DNA of 64,000 nucleotides from Rhea pennata (taxonomy: Eukaryota; Chordata; Aves; Rheiformes; Rheidae): the NCBI RefSeq assembly GCF_028389875.1, contig NC_084672.1:11709958-11773957 (forward strand), read 5' to 3'. Positions 38,076-51,700 of the stretch are shown one piece after another (the first letter of the stretch is position 1; every line of letters starts with the position of its first letter). Both the position numbers and the translations under genes were made by a program. Under the pieces are notes generated by a model that was given only the letters and a program-made list of their open reading frames with translations, ran no database searches and was not told the origin of the DNA.

Positions 38076-41000
38076 GTGAGTGCGGGCCGCGGCGCCGCCG
38101 CCGGGCGGGGGCGGCGGGCGGCCCTGGGGGAGCCGCGCGGCGCGGCGCGGCGGGGAGGCCCGGCCCGGCCCGGCCCGGCCCGGCCGCTGTTGCCGGGCTC
38201 CTCCGGCCTGGCCTGGCCAGGCCCGGCCGCCGTGACCTTGGGCAGCCCGAGGAGCGAGCGAGCGGGGCGGCCGCGGCGGGAGAAGCGCTGCTAGCGCCGG
38301 CCTGGCGGCAGCGCGGCTGGCAGCACCGCCTCGCCTCGCCTCGCCTCGCCCCGCGGGGCCCCCGGGCTCCTACCCGTGCGGTTACCAGCCTGCGGGAGCT
38401 TCCAGCCTGCTCTCCTGCTTCTCGCCTCCCCGGCTTTCCATTGCCCGCGCGTACAGTTGGCAGATTTTAACTAGCTTATTTATCTAACTAAAGAGCAACT
38501 TTTTTTAAAAAAAGCTTGAACTGAGTAACTCTCTAACTTCCTCTGTAAAATCTAACTTCTAAAAATAACGTTGTAATGAATTGCCCTTCTCCCCACACCC
38601 CTAAAAATCAGTATTAGTGGAACTGTTGACTTGGATCAGCAAGCAGTGTAGGAAGCGGTCTTCGCGATGCTGCAAGAGGGGTGCCCGAACTCGGCCGCAA
38701 AGGTCGTTTCAAAATGGTACGTGGTGCCTTACCGCTGCCGTGACCGAGCGCAGTGGCAAATAGGCGCAAGTTGAGGTCCTCCGGGGGAGCGTGCTGGCCG
38801 CTCTGCAACCCCCCCCCCCCGTGATTCCAGTCTGCCTGCGCGCATCAAGTTGTAGGACCAAGGTCTGTAGTGTTAACAGTTTGAGAGACTGAGAAGTGCA
38901 TATGGCTCACAAAGATAAATGTACTGATTAAATTTTAAGATGCAGTTAAGATGCATGCTAAAGTGCAGTAGATTAATACTAATATTCTTAAGAAAATCCC
39001 TTGTGCGCAGAATGCGAGTAGTAAAGCTTAATTACAAAAGAATTGAGAAACTTTGTGCCTGTGAGAAACCCATTTCTTCTTTGCTCAAGTCTTGGACACA
39101 AAAATGGGTGCAGTACTTAATTACATACCTGAATGGATGATGCACAGTACTTAACATGTCATTTTTTTTTCAGACTGTCTTAGTGTGTGCTGCTTGCAAC
39201 ATAACTGCCTCTGTGCAGTGTTACTGCTGTGGCCATTCCACTTACAGATTACTCATATCCTTAATAAAACAAGTCATAGTAATTAGATGTAGAAAAACTA
39301 GTTAGCAACAGGTATGCTTCTCTGTCAGTGTAAAACTATCCATTTTAAGTGATTTGAATACCCATAAATATCCGAGAACATTTTTCCTTTACATTTTTGG
39401 ATATCAGCCTTATTTTTCAGCACTCTTAAGTATGAAGAAGGAGCCAGACTCCTAATCCAGAATGGATTAGGATAAATAGATCCATAGTTTGATCTTAATC
39501 TTTAGAAAAAAATGTTGGTAAACCTGAAGCGGGACGTTCCCTCCTCCTCACAGAGTTGATTAATAGTAGATTTAGGTATTATAACTCAAATCCATTCTTG
39601 TATTTACAGTTTTAAAATCCAGTTATCTCCTCCTGATGGGCAGGGAACTATTCTCTCTTCCTTGTGGATGTATGAAAGAGCTACACGTATTATTTGATGG
39701 ATTTGCCAGTGCCTCAGTTTTGCTGTTGTATTGGCATGTTGATTAGAAGTGTGAAGGGAAATGGAACGCTTGCCAAAACTGAGCATAACCTAGTCAACAC
39801 GGACTGGGCCAGCAACAGTTTCTCCTGATAAAATTGATAAGAAATCCCTGATCAAAAAAAGTACATTTCAGTTACTACTCTGGTGGAAACAAATACAGAC
39901 AAAGTATGTACTTCACAGTAGTTATTTTGCTGCTGTGTATTAACTACTCCTGAACTTCCTTTTTTTATAATTTATTTTGCTGGCGGAAATACTAAGACCA
40001 ATTCAATTAGGAATGGGATATATGCAAAAAGACTGTTTTGAACCATCTGCTTACATTTATGTGTAAAGGAGCAGACTTTGATTCTGAAATCATAGTCTTC
40101 CCAACACCCGCTCAATTCTAATAGAGAAAACGCTCTTTCATTTGAGGTAGTAAGTGCCGAAGGGTAAAGGCTAGCAGGCCAGTAAAAAGTTTTTATTGCA
40201 TGGAAATGAGTTGTCAATAAAGAGGAACAGAATTTGGCTTCAAAACAATCAGAACAGAATATCTGATGACAGTATGCTGAAAAGATAAGACCCACAGTGG
40301 GTTAAAGGAAGTGATGAAGCAGAGTAGTTGGGAAAACTTTTGGAAGGTAAAAGGAGAAGTAAGAGTAATTAGGGGTAAGTTTCTGTGGAACATTGTAAGT
40401 AAGGAAGAGTAAATGCAGTGAAAGAAGAAACTCATGTCTGAGTGCAAAATGAGCAGGTCTTCTGGATTTAGGATGATGATTCTAGTGCTTGGCCCTTATC
40501 CTTCAAATGTTTCTTGTGTCATGGAATGATTTTCTTGCACTGATTTTTATAAGATTACTAGCAGTAAGAAGGCAGTAAACTGCAGTTCTTTAAGTGGCCA
40601 GAGACTGGTATGAGGTAAGGTGGAGGGAAATCTGGACTTACGCTAAGATACAAGGAAGAACAGTAGATTTTTTGATGAAAAAGAGTGGATGTTAGCTGCT
40701 ATAGGGCATCCAGCCTATGGATGCAGGCTTGCTCAGAACATTTTACTACTTTTTAGAAGGAGAGTGAGTGAGGGAATGGTGGTGGAATTAATGCTGTTCT
40801 CAAATAAGTTAAAGTCTATTACGGTTCTCAGATTTCTGTTGTTTTTTCCCTTCTAATACCTAGTATTTGGGGCCAATTGCTATTCTTGTTCATTTCCCTC
40901 TGAGGAAGAGCGGAAGATTGCCTGAGAAGTGTCATACCCATGGCCTGTATACCTCTTCTATTAATGTATCAGTCTCTTATAAATCTATGTCTGATCGTAG

Positions 41001-44000
41001 ACTGATATTTGGCCTTACGTGGGTAGCAATGCTTTACCGAGTAATTGTTGTTAGGCAAGCCAAGTCTCTTTGCCTTACCAACCAAGGAAATGGAGTCAGT
41101 CTGACAACTAGTTGAATACTCAGCACTTTGTCATATAAACTAAAATCTGTAATCAGTATTTTAAAAGTACTGTGCCCAAAATATACTGGTAGACTTGCAT
41201 TTGGATTTTTTTTTTTATTAATATCACCAGCAGTACTATTTCTGCTGGAAAAAAAACTGTTAAAAAAAGCTAATTTCCTCTTCTTCACCTTTTTTGACTT
41301 ACAGAAAAACAATTTTAAGTTTTGACTGCGTGTGGCTTCCTATATTTTAATTTTCAGTTTAGAAGAAGGCTCTTGCATTGGTTTTGTTCATTATTTTTCA
41401 GTACTAACAAAGACTAGAGATGAGAACCAAATACGCTTCTGGAACTGGTTTAATATTTCCTAATGCTTGTTTTTCAGAGTGGATAACACAAACTGTGATT
41501 TGGATCAGTCTGTCATCATAAGTGGCGAGACCTTTGTCAAACCCTAAATAAACACAAGTCTGTTTCACCAAACACAGGAGGGGCAGAGTTAGTGACTGTC
41601 ATTAGAGACCTCAGCTACTTGAAAAGCACTCAAAAGTTTATTTTCGCTTATGAAGAGAAAACTTGTGATCTTCACTTGTCAGGAATTTGAGCTTTGTTAG
41701 TGTTCTCATTTTTGTCTCAGCTCACACTCAAATTAGAGTGATAATTTCTTTGAAAAAAAATCAAGATACGATCACATATTAAAGTTAATAGAAGCTTAAA
41801 AAATCTTAAAAGTCTTTCCGAACTAGGACTCTGAATGGTGCGAACAGTCAACTCTGACAAGTAGTGGTCAGTCTGTAGACTATAGGTAGGATTTTTGTAT
41901 TTTTGCTGCATACAACTCTGAAAATGCTAACTATAATTGCATAGTTAAGGTTTTGTACTTGAAGAGTGAATTAGAGACTGCAATTGAAATTTCATATTTA
42001 CTTACAACATATGTTGTACATAATTCTATTAAGTAGACTGCTGGGAATCTGATTGCTTTTCAGAAAAAGTTACTCCTAATGCATTCCCATTCGTTTTACT
42101 GCACATATATGAATTGTAGTGCTGTGTAAGATCAGAGGGTAGCGCCTTGTTCATGAGATACTGTACGGACAGACTGAAAACAAGTGGTTAATAGCTCATG
42201 TCTCAAAAAAGGTGTGGAAATCTGTTCGAATGAGAAATACAAGCAAGTTTAGTATTGCTCCTGTCTGGCAATTTAAAACCCTGCATTTGTAACTGTTACT
42301 AATCATAACAGAAGAACGTGGAAAAACAGTTTGTCTCTTGGGAAAGTGTTAAAGCTATACCTTTGCTTTAATGTTCATGTTAAAAATCCTTGGATTTCTT
42401 TTTTATCCATTAGTTCTACATTTTTATAGATTATTTTCCAGAAGAACTGCCCATATCAAGTTTGGTCAGCAGCACTTGAGAAATCGCTAGCCTCTTTTGC
42501 CTTTCATTGTGTGGTTCATCTTCCACAAAATCTTGTTTTTTCTCATATGCACACAGACATGGTAACGTTATTTTCATCTTTTCCAGAATACATATTTAGT
42601 TATAATATCCTGTTTAAGTTTGTCAGAACTCAACTAAATGCTACCTCTTAAGATTCAGAAAATACTTGTTACATAACAAAGCAACTGTAGAAGATATATT
42701 TAGAATGGACTTAAAGCTTCAAAGAAAAGTCTATTTGCAGTTCCGAGAGAAAAAAAATGAAGCCAGTTAAAGATATACTTGAAGGCAGGATTAGACAAGC
42801 AATGTTAAAATCTTATTAAGAGTGAAGTCTTTCCTTGTAACTCCGTAAGATTATACAAAGCATGTCTTTGTTTTAGGCAGAAAAAGCTTCAGATTGGAAA
42901 GATCCTTTAGGTTCTTTTCATTTGTTTGTTTTTACTGAATGTAATTCAGTATTGAATTCTCTATCTCTACTTTCAACACTGAAGAACTTGTGAAAGTTCA
43001 AGTTGAACATAAGACAACTTAGGGATAAAATGTTTTAAGATATACAGATATGTACTACATTAAAATGTATTCAGATGAGGACTTTATGATTTACTCTCTA
43101 GAATTATCAAAGAATTATCCTGAAATCATTCTTAGGAAGGATTTCTGACAAGTTGATCAACTTTGGAAAGATGCTGTGTAACTGGAAAGTTACCAAGTAC
43201 AGCATCTGTATATAAGTAGTAAATTAACTCAGCAACTGGACATCATTTAGTTTGACTTGAATAGTTGCATGCCTTAAATCAAAGAAATCAAAGAAAAAAA
43301 TCATTAGATATGTATTTTATCTTATTTTTTGCATTTATTTCCAATATGAGCTTATCAAAAAGGTGGGTTAATCTGGTATCTTTATTTGATAACCAGTTCC
43401 AAAACCAGGGTCCGTAAACTACTGATACTATTTACGGTGACACTTCAAAGAACATAAAAGCTCTGTGCCACGGGAGGGGATTGCATTCCCATCTCACCTT
43501 CTCACTCTTGGCTGCACAACACCAACTGCTCTCCTCACACAAGCTCTGTAGCTTTTTTGCCTCTTCAGCAAGCTGAACTGGCTTGATTAAAAATTTGGAC
43601 AAGATCAGCATGAGAAATAGGGAGGAAAATCATGACCACGTCATTTGATGGCAGTAAGCTTCAGACTGATTCAGTTGTGCAAAACTTCACTCTGAGGCCA
43701 TAGGCTGACGGTTTTTGGTCACACTTGTCATGCTGATCATCACTTTGGGGGTGGAAAGAAAATCCCCTACCATTGCCTCGTCAAAGGCCTTGTGGGTTTT
43801 TAGCCTTCTGAAGGCTAAGAGAGAAGTTATTTGTTGGGATCATTTGAGCATCTCTCTCCCTGTTAGTTCTTAATTCTTTGGTATTGCTAGTACTTTAATG
43901 TCTTACCTAGCTGTGAGACAGAGCTTGATTCTTTTTTCAAAGACTTTAGCTAAACTACCTGTATGAGAATTATGGCCTATTATATGCAGAATGTAAGATT

Positions 44001-45007
44001 AGATGATATAATAGTTTAGCAGAGTTTGGCCAGGGGGACTATTTAATAGATGCTTAAAGAACTCTTCCAGATGGAAGCAGAAAGACAGTAGGGACTAACA
44101 GCATGTCCAAAAAGTTTCAGATTGACTTACCAGTAGCAACCTTCCCTCTCCCTTACCTCAGCCTGTGTGTGTTGCTTGCCACATGTCACCTTTCCATGGG
44201 TGTAACATCCATTTGCAGAGGTCATCTCCAAGTGAGTCATAAAATAATTATTCATTAAAAATTTCTGAATACGGGTAGGTCAGCACTTTTTTTTTTCTTT
44301 TATAACATACTTACTGGCTTTATAGTCAGATAAAACTCCAGGGTAAGGTGATTAACATTTGTAAGTCACTGCAAATTTCTTTTCTCTTTATTTCATTATT
44401 CTTCTGGTGTTTGAAACATACTGTAAATAATTCCATCATTTGGTGGAGGGAGGATTAATTTATACTTTAACTATTCAGCTAATCTGCTTGCATCAGTAAT
44501 ACTTAGAACTAATAAAAGAGGACTCTGAAAGGACGATTACGTTTGAATAGCTGCAGTTTAAGCAGCTACAAGATTAGTTCTATAACTTCTGACAAAGAAG
44601 TTTTGCCAACTCATAAAATTCATTTTTGCCTTTTACATTTGTATTATAAGTAATTACCTAGAATAAATAACAATTTTCATTTTAAATAAACAGATGCATT
44701 TGTCTATGTATTTTTCTAGAGTAATATCAAAGACATCAGCATGTTGATACTGATGTAAGCAGGTTATAGTAGACCAGATCAGGTGCTGCAACTCTGAATT
44801 GTTGCCTAACAATTAACTTGTATTTAGAGTTCTTCATTACAATATAATCTCTAACTGTGTAAATTCCAGGTGGTCTTTTATTACTGATAATTCACTTATG
44901 TAGGGCAGATTAGGTAATAATCCCATACAGTTAACTATAAAAACTGTATTAAAATGATTAATGGAATACAGTTGTGCTTTTTCTACCTTTTTTATTTTCT
45001 TTTCCAG
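38076..45007. other. USP8 intron 1
   Basis: 6.9-kb intron. Apart from the CpG-island tail and a C12 run at 38809-38820 it is AT-rich, with a possible old LINE tail near 43975-44035 ('agattagatgatataatag'). No coding exon found. Confidence 0.65.
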
Positions 45008-45074
45008 ACAAATATTGATAGAGACTTCTGAGAAGTTGTGCCATCCTGGAAGAGACATAAGTAACAACATTAAC

Positions 45075-45178
45075 ATGCCTGCTGTAGCATCTGTACCTAA
45101 AGAGCTATATCTCTGTACTTCACTGAAAGATCTCAACAAGAAGACAGAAATAAAACCTGAAAAGACCAGTACAAAGAG
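45075..45178 (+). CDS. USP8: USP8 coding exon 2 (start codon)
   Basis: Exon 45008-45178; coding from 45075. Encodes [20 protein letters not shown] to EKTSTK plus two bases. Acceptor TTTCCAG, donor GTAGCT. 67 bases of 5' UTR precede the ATG. Confidence 0.94.
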
Positions 45179-45730
45179 GTAGCTAGACTTTTGTTTTGAA
45201 TAGTTAATCCATAATCAATTAAACTATAAGTAGTGCATAGTAAGTAGAGTTTTGTACTTACGTAAGTTAAATGATTCCTTCTGTATTTTAAGTCTTTAAT
45301 CAGTTTCCCCTTTGAGGAACTCTTGATATTAGAAGTATTATGCTACTTTTCTGAGCCTATTCTGCTCAGATAACTATGTTGTGGACCTAAATTTCCTCAG
45401 TTATTTCTGTTAGGTGTCAAATCTTTGATAGACTTGCAAATAGTTTTCTCAGCTATCAAATCAGATATGCTTACTGCCTACAGAGGATAACTTTATACAC
45501 TACCAAAACATGACTTGGACAGAGCATAATGCAAATGAAAGTTTGAGTGCTTTTAACAAAGTCTATATAAATGCAAGTTCATAAAAATAGTTCAGCAATT
45601 GGAATGCTACATAGAAATAGAAAATACTTTACCTCTGGCATTTTTAGACAGTCGGATGTTTTACTGTGAATTAGTTTTTTTTCCCCCTTGAAAGAAATAG
45701 TTGTTTTGAGAATGGGAAAGTTTGTTCATA

Positions 45731-45772
<42 letters not shown>

Positions 45773-48700
45773 CATGTGCCATATATATATATATATATAT
45801 ATATTTTATTTATTTGTATCTCAGTTTGCTATTTAATAATGGAAGATTATGAATAAGTTTAGTAAACAATGTGGTGAAAGGAAACATTGTTTGGGGAGCA
45901 TAATTGTACTTCGTATTTAGGGAAGGGTTTATATTGAGATAGTAAAGCAAACATTTAATGCCTGGGTAGAGACTGTGAACACTTAAAAATGGCATCTTGT
46001 GGTGAAAAGGCGCTTGAGGATAGGTCAACAATCACATGCTTTACTGCTCTTTGATTTCAGTTATGTGCAGAGTGCCGTTAAGATTTTCAAGGCAGCAGAA
46101 GAAAGCAGATTGGACAGAGATGAAGAAAAAGCTTACGTCCTGTATATGAAATACGTAACTGTTTATAATTTTATTAAGAAGAGACCTGATTTTAAGCAGC
46201 AACAGGTATATAAGCTTTCTGACTGACTACTTCTGCATTGGTAGAAACACAGAAGATAGAAAGGAACAGAGAAATAGAAAGTACAGAGAATTACACTAAT
46301 GCATATTCAAAAGATTACATTGATATTAAGCAAGCTGTCTCATTTGTACTGACATTCTCTTTCCTATTCTTGGTGACTGTCATTAATTACTTTCACAGTT
46401 TGCTTTTGTCATTTACACTTTAGGTTTATTAATTGCCAGATGTGTGAATATTTTTAATGCAGAGGTAATCCTGTTACCTTTCTCAGCCAAACCTTTCCTG
46501 GTGTGGTACTAAGGAGTTTGGGGCTTGTAGGAGAGGGTGTTTGTTTTATTCATTATCATTATACTATCAGTCTTCTGTGCATTAGATGCTCTTGGTATAC
46601 CAGAAGTAGGTGTTATTAAACAGTATTGTTAATGTGGGTGGTGATGCTTGTAATTTTAGGATTATTTTCATTCAATTCTTGGACCTACAAACTTGAAAAA
46701 AGCCATTGAAGAAGCTGAAAGACTCTCAGACAGCCTTAAACTCAGGTATGTGAATATGATACATTGATAAAATACTGTTCATTATACTTGAAGCCTATAA
46801 GATTTACAACTGCAGGTTTTCCTGCTGCACACTAGTAAGGGATTATATTTGCAGTAGTTTGTGGATACCTGAAACTCTTGAACTTAAATTGTTTATCTGA
46901 GAAAGTCTGTTAGAGAGAATTTTTGTCTTCACACATTTCAGTAACTTACCACTGTCTATATGGTCTCGATTTTTGGTAACTATAAACTTGTTGATATTTT
47001 CTGCTACTTTTAATGTCTCTAAGGAGAAGAAAACCCAGGATTTAAGCTATATGTATATCAGAGCCATTTCATTATAATGGTTTTCATCTTAGGGATCAAT
47101 GGAAGCCAAATATAGTAGCAACATGCTCCTAAAATTTACCTATGTCTAAAAGCTGTCCTAATGTGGATTAGTTTATACTAACAAAGTTCCTTTCATTTCA
47201 GCTAGCTAGCTACACATTTTCTCTGCATTACCACAGAGAGACATCTTTATGGAAAAAGCAGTTTTCCCCAGTATATACCTGGGGTGATAAAGGGGGCTTT
47301 CGGTAGCACAGCTAAAACAGTCAGGTTACTTTCTTTGTACCATAAGCCACAAAATTTTGTCAGTCAGTAACTGGAAGGTAGAGTTCATATTTAGGTGCTA
47401 GTTAATACAGTTTGTTTTTCCAGCCTTGTTTGCTTTTTCACATCCTTAGCAGCTCCTTTTCCTTCCTCTTGCCTCCTCTCCCAACTTCCTCCACTCAGCT
47501 AAGTACATGATTTTTTTTTTCTCCCCTCTCAACTAAAAGTTGAGCTAGTGAAATATCGCTTGCATAGGAATAGAAATTCCTACACGAATGACCTATTATG
47601 TGCTTCAAAGGCATATTGATGGGTAAATGTTCCATATTGGCCAAGTTCAATTAAAAGCTTCAACATGCTTCAGTACTTTTAACTCCAAAGGAGAACAAAA
47701 TGCCCTGTCTTGACTTAGGACAGGACCTTTGCCAAATTTAGAAGCCTATTTAAAAATAAAGCTACCAACATGGTGTGCTCCTCATGGATAATTAGTGGAA
47801 TAGATTCTGAAAAGAATACACTCAGAATTTGATGTGCATGAACTAGTTCATTAACATAGTGCTCTTGCCATGAAATATGACCATTACTATCCAGTTGTAT
47901 TACCCTTGATTAAGTAACAGCTCGTTAAAATGAGCAACTACTAATACAGTTCAGTGTTCATGTCTCACTTGACAGGTTTGGCTCAGTCATCGATGTTGTT
48001 AGTTCAAAAAAAGATCTTGTTGGTTCTGTGGATCACTGGTAACCCTTAAAGCTTCTCAAAGGCCAACCCTTAAATCTTTTCAGAGCTATATTAGATTTGA
48101 TTAAGTGCTATTTAACAGTGATGTGGCTGTACAAGCCTGCAGTTGATAATCTAAAGGCTGTAGTTTAGAAGCCACTGGTTTACAATATTGTGACTGCCTT
48201 ACCAATGGCAAAAGGCTGGGAAGCTGATTTTAAAGTCTAAGGCCCTAGGAAAAGGATAGCTATATGCAAGACCTGTATATACCAAAAACGTTGAGCATGT
48301 GCAGTTCTGACATTGACTTCATTGTAGCCTCAGTGTTTAAAATAAACAGCGGAGGGGACTAGTAAGGTCATAACAATATTGTAAAATTAACTTACATCCT
48401 GAAGGATGCTTGCAGCTAGTTGTGATCTGACTTCTGAAAAAGAGGAAGCTTAGAAAATTGAGCTGTCTTATTCCTAAGTGGTAGTGGTGTTAGCAGTGTT
48501 GCAAAACCAAGTAAAATTCTTGAGGTGGTTGGTATATGGTATTGAAATTTACTCATGATTCATCAATATTTCTTATTTCTAAGAAATGGAAAACATCTAG
48601 CAATACCATAGTTAAGCATGACCTCAGTGTAAGGGTCGGGGCAGAGGCAAAGTAAATCTTAAAGCAGTGGCTATGAAATGGAACCCAAAACATGATTTAA

Positions 48701-51700
48701 AAAACAAGAAAACCATCCCAAGAGTGGAAGAAATAATATGAAGTCATCAGGGAGGAAACTGGAATTTGCTAGAAAAACAAAATTTCACAGTACTTCAAAC
48801 ACCCACTTTTTCCCCAATAGATATGAGGAAGCTGAAGTTCGGAAAAAGCTTGAAGAGAGAGACAGACAAGAGCTGCAGAAAAAGCAAGAAGCAAAAGATG
48901 ATGGAAAGAGTTCAGCCAAAAATTCTTCAGAAAGTGCAGTGGATTCCAAAGGAAAAAGCCAAAGGGTAATTTAAAATGTTTACAAATTCTCTAATTCAGT
49001 TTAAATACATAGTTTTGATCTATCATTTGGTCTCAGCATCCACTTGCAGTTCAGGATCAGTGTTGGGTTCTTTGAGGGTGGGTGGTTGTTATATTAAAAA
49101 AAAAAAAAACACACAGTTTATACTCACCATAACCTTTTTTTGAGATCTCTTTGGAAAAGGCTGGGTCCTTCCAAATTCTGAGCCACTGAGCCATGCAGAA
49201 AATAGACTAGCTTTTTACCAAGGGACTTCTATTTACAGTAGAACTGCAACCGTCACCATTGCCAGAGCTACCTTGCATAGGAAACAGAAGGTTTCTGCAT
49301 GGTAATAAGCTGGTATTACAGATTTCATGCCTAGTATTTAGGAGCAGTAGCATAGCAGGGAACTTACCTCTTCACAAATGCTTCAGGAATTTCGTCTAGT
49401 AGATAATATAGGTCCCATGTCTTACTGCCTTTTTAATTGGTTTCTATCTAGATAGGGCAACCACACCAGTATCTTTCTAGTGTTTGTCAACATAACTTTA
49501 GAAGAGGCTTCTTATTTTTCACTTTCTTCTGTGGCTTTCAGTCTAACCAGTTTTCTTCCAAGTTCTGTGAGAGTCAGTGTCTGTTGGTCATCTTGTTTCT
49601 GAATATTAGATAAAAAGTTATCTTTCTTCTTCTTTCAATGCAGATCAATGGTGAGAAGAAGCATTCACTGGCGAAAAACGATCAGTCTGACAGTCTGAGT
49701 GGTAAGAGACATATTCCTACCAATGTGAAAAGAGACTCCATATTCCTAGATATCTCCAATTTCTCCAATTACAGTTCTTTCTAGAAAGAGTTACATCACA
49801 GAGCAATTTGAAATTGTTAGTATCCTGTATTTTGGTATCAGTGACTTAGTAATTAAAGCTCTGTATTGCAGCCTTCATCACTTCTCTTGAACTTAAAAAA
49901 CTGCCTTCAGTTTTTCAATGCAGTTTAATGATTAAAGCTGAACTAACCCAAGAATGGTCAAAACGGAAATAAAAATGTCTTCAAATGATGGGCAGATTTC
50001 CAGCCGAGGATGAGATGTGTCAGCTCTGAGTTAAATGAGAAATCCCCTCCATGCCCTCGCTCTCGCATTTCTTGCTCATGTAGTAAGTATGTGAGGATGT
50101 TCTCTAGAGTTCTCAACTGCAAAGGAACATCTGCAGCATGCAGTTCATGAATAACTGCCTATATAGCTTCATTTAAATGAAACTACAGAGAGTTTAACTA
50201 ATCATTGAAGTGTTCATATCGTCTAATTCAGCAGATCCACTGCTAATTACTATAGCAGTGGAAGCAACAGGAGCCAATACATTTTAGTGTGTTTTACCTC
50301 CATGACTGTTTGGGAAGAGCATACATGAATGGATTCTGTACACACGTTCTGTTTTGTTTCATCTGTTTGCATTCTTGATTTCTCAAGTGAGATGTGTTCA
50401 TAGCTATCTACATTTATAATGTAGCTTTTTGCTTCTAATAACTTTTGTATCTCAAGGAGGAGTCACTGCTGAGAAATTGTTTGCAATGATGACAGATAAA
50501 AACATTGAACTGATCATAATGGATGCTCGAAGCCTGAAGGATTATCAAGAATCCTGTATTCCAAGATCTATCAGTGTCCCAGAAGAAGCTATCAGTCCTG
50601 GGTATGGAATAATATTAAGTGATAGTGAAATACTTAATTTCTCTTGAAGTACTGCCTCATTTACTTCCCAGTGTACAAACTGATGGGGTGAGGAGGAAGT
50701 CACTATATTAGAAGGATTATGTGCTATTAAGAGTTTAGTTTAAGAGTCCCTGGTATTGTGATGAGATACATCTCAACAGATTTGCTTTTGCATGCACTGA
50801 CTTTAAGCCAGATCAGATGTATTTTATCCATAGATACAAGGATATAAATGTATATGGATTATACATTCTTGAACAAAATGTTACTTGTACATTTGTCTTT
50901 AAGTGCATGTTAATATATTTCAGGGTTACCACTAGTTGGATTGAAGCTAGACTCCCAGAGGATTCTAGAGATCCATGGAAGAAGAGAGGAAGTTTTGATT
51001 ATGTTATACTGCTAGACTGGTTTAGTTCTGCAGGAGACTTAAAACTGGGAACAACTCTTCAAAGCCTGAAAGATGCGCTTTTTAAGGTTGGCAAATTTGG
51101 CTTTTTATATTACTTCATCTCATAAGAATAAGAAATAAAGAAGCTCTGAAAGTATCTATAGTTACAAAGCATGTGAGAGACTTGATGTTTTAGGCAAACA
51201 TCTTGGATCAGTTTTCAAAGACTGCAACTTCAAGAGACTGTATTTCTCTATAAAATAAGCACTTTCCCCTGCTTATGCTTTAGAAGTGGACTGTGTAACC
51301 AGTTAAATAGGTGAATGACCAACATGATTTAACTCCCCTCCTCAACAACTAGCTCAAACTTTAGAGATTGCATTCTTACCCATATTAGCAATGTGATTTC
51401 TCATTCTCATGAGCTGGCTGGCCACCTAGTATCTGCTTAGGCAAGCCAAAAGAGGCTAACTCTCCTTTGTAGTCCTGTCAGCTGAGCCCTTTCTAGAATG
51501 GGGGCATTTGTGCAAAGGAGTCTGCAGAGGCATTTTGAGAATAGCTAACTTCTGTGCACTACTGAACATTGCTTTTAGGGAAACATGAATTTAAATTTGG
51601 GCTTTACCAGTGCAAGGAGCTTCTAGACTCTAATGAGTATTAAAAAGTTGCTCAAAATTTTTAAGTTAAAATTCTGGCTACAGCTGCGTTGTCCCTACTT

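Larger units (their letters stand above)
37680..38420. promoter_or_regulatory. USP8: CpG island, USP8 promoter
   Basis: GC/CpG-rich block holding USP8 exon 1. Contains a 20-bp tandem unit at 37821-37869, a (GGCCC)n array at 38157-38185 and a (CGCCT)n array at 38327-38350. No TATA box is seen. The transcription start is probably upstream of 37990. Confidence 0.85.
45179..48820. other. USP8 introns 2-4
   Basis: Introns 45179-46060, 46206-46659 and 46746-48820. The first contains a (TA)n/(AT)n block at 45727-45804. Otherwise nothing identified. Confidence 0.65.
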
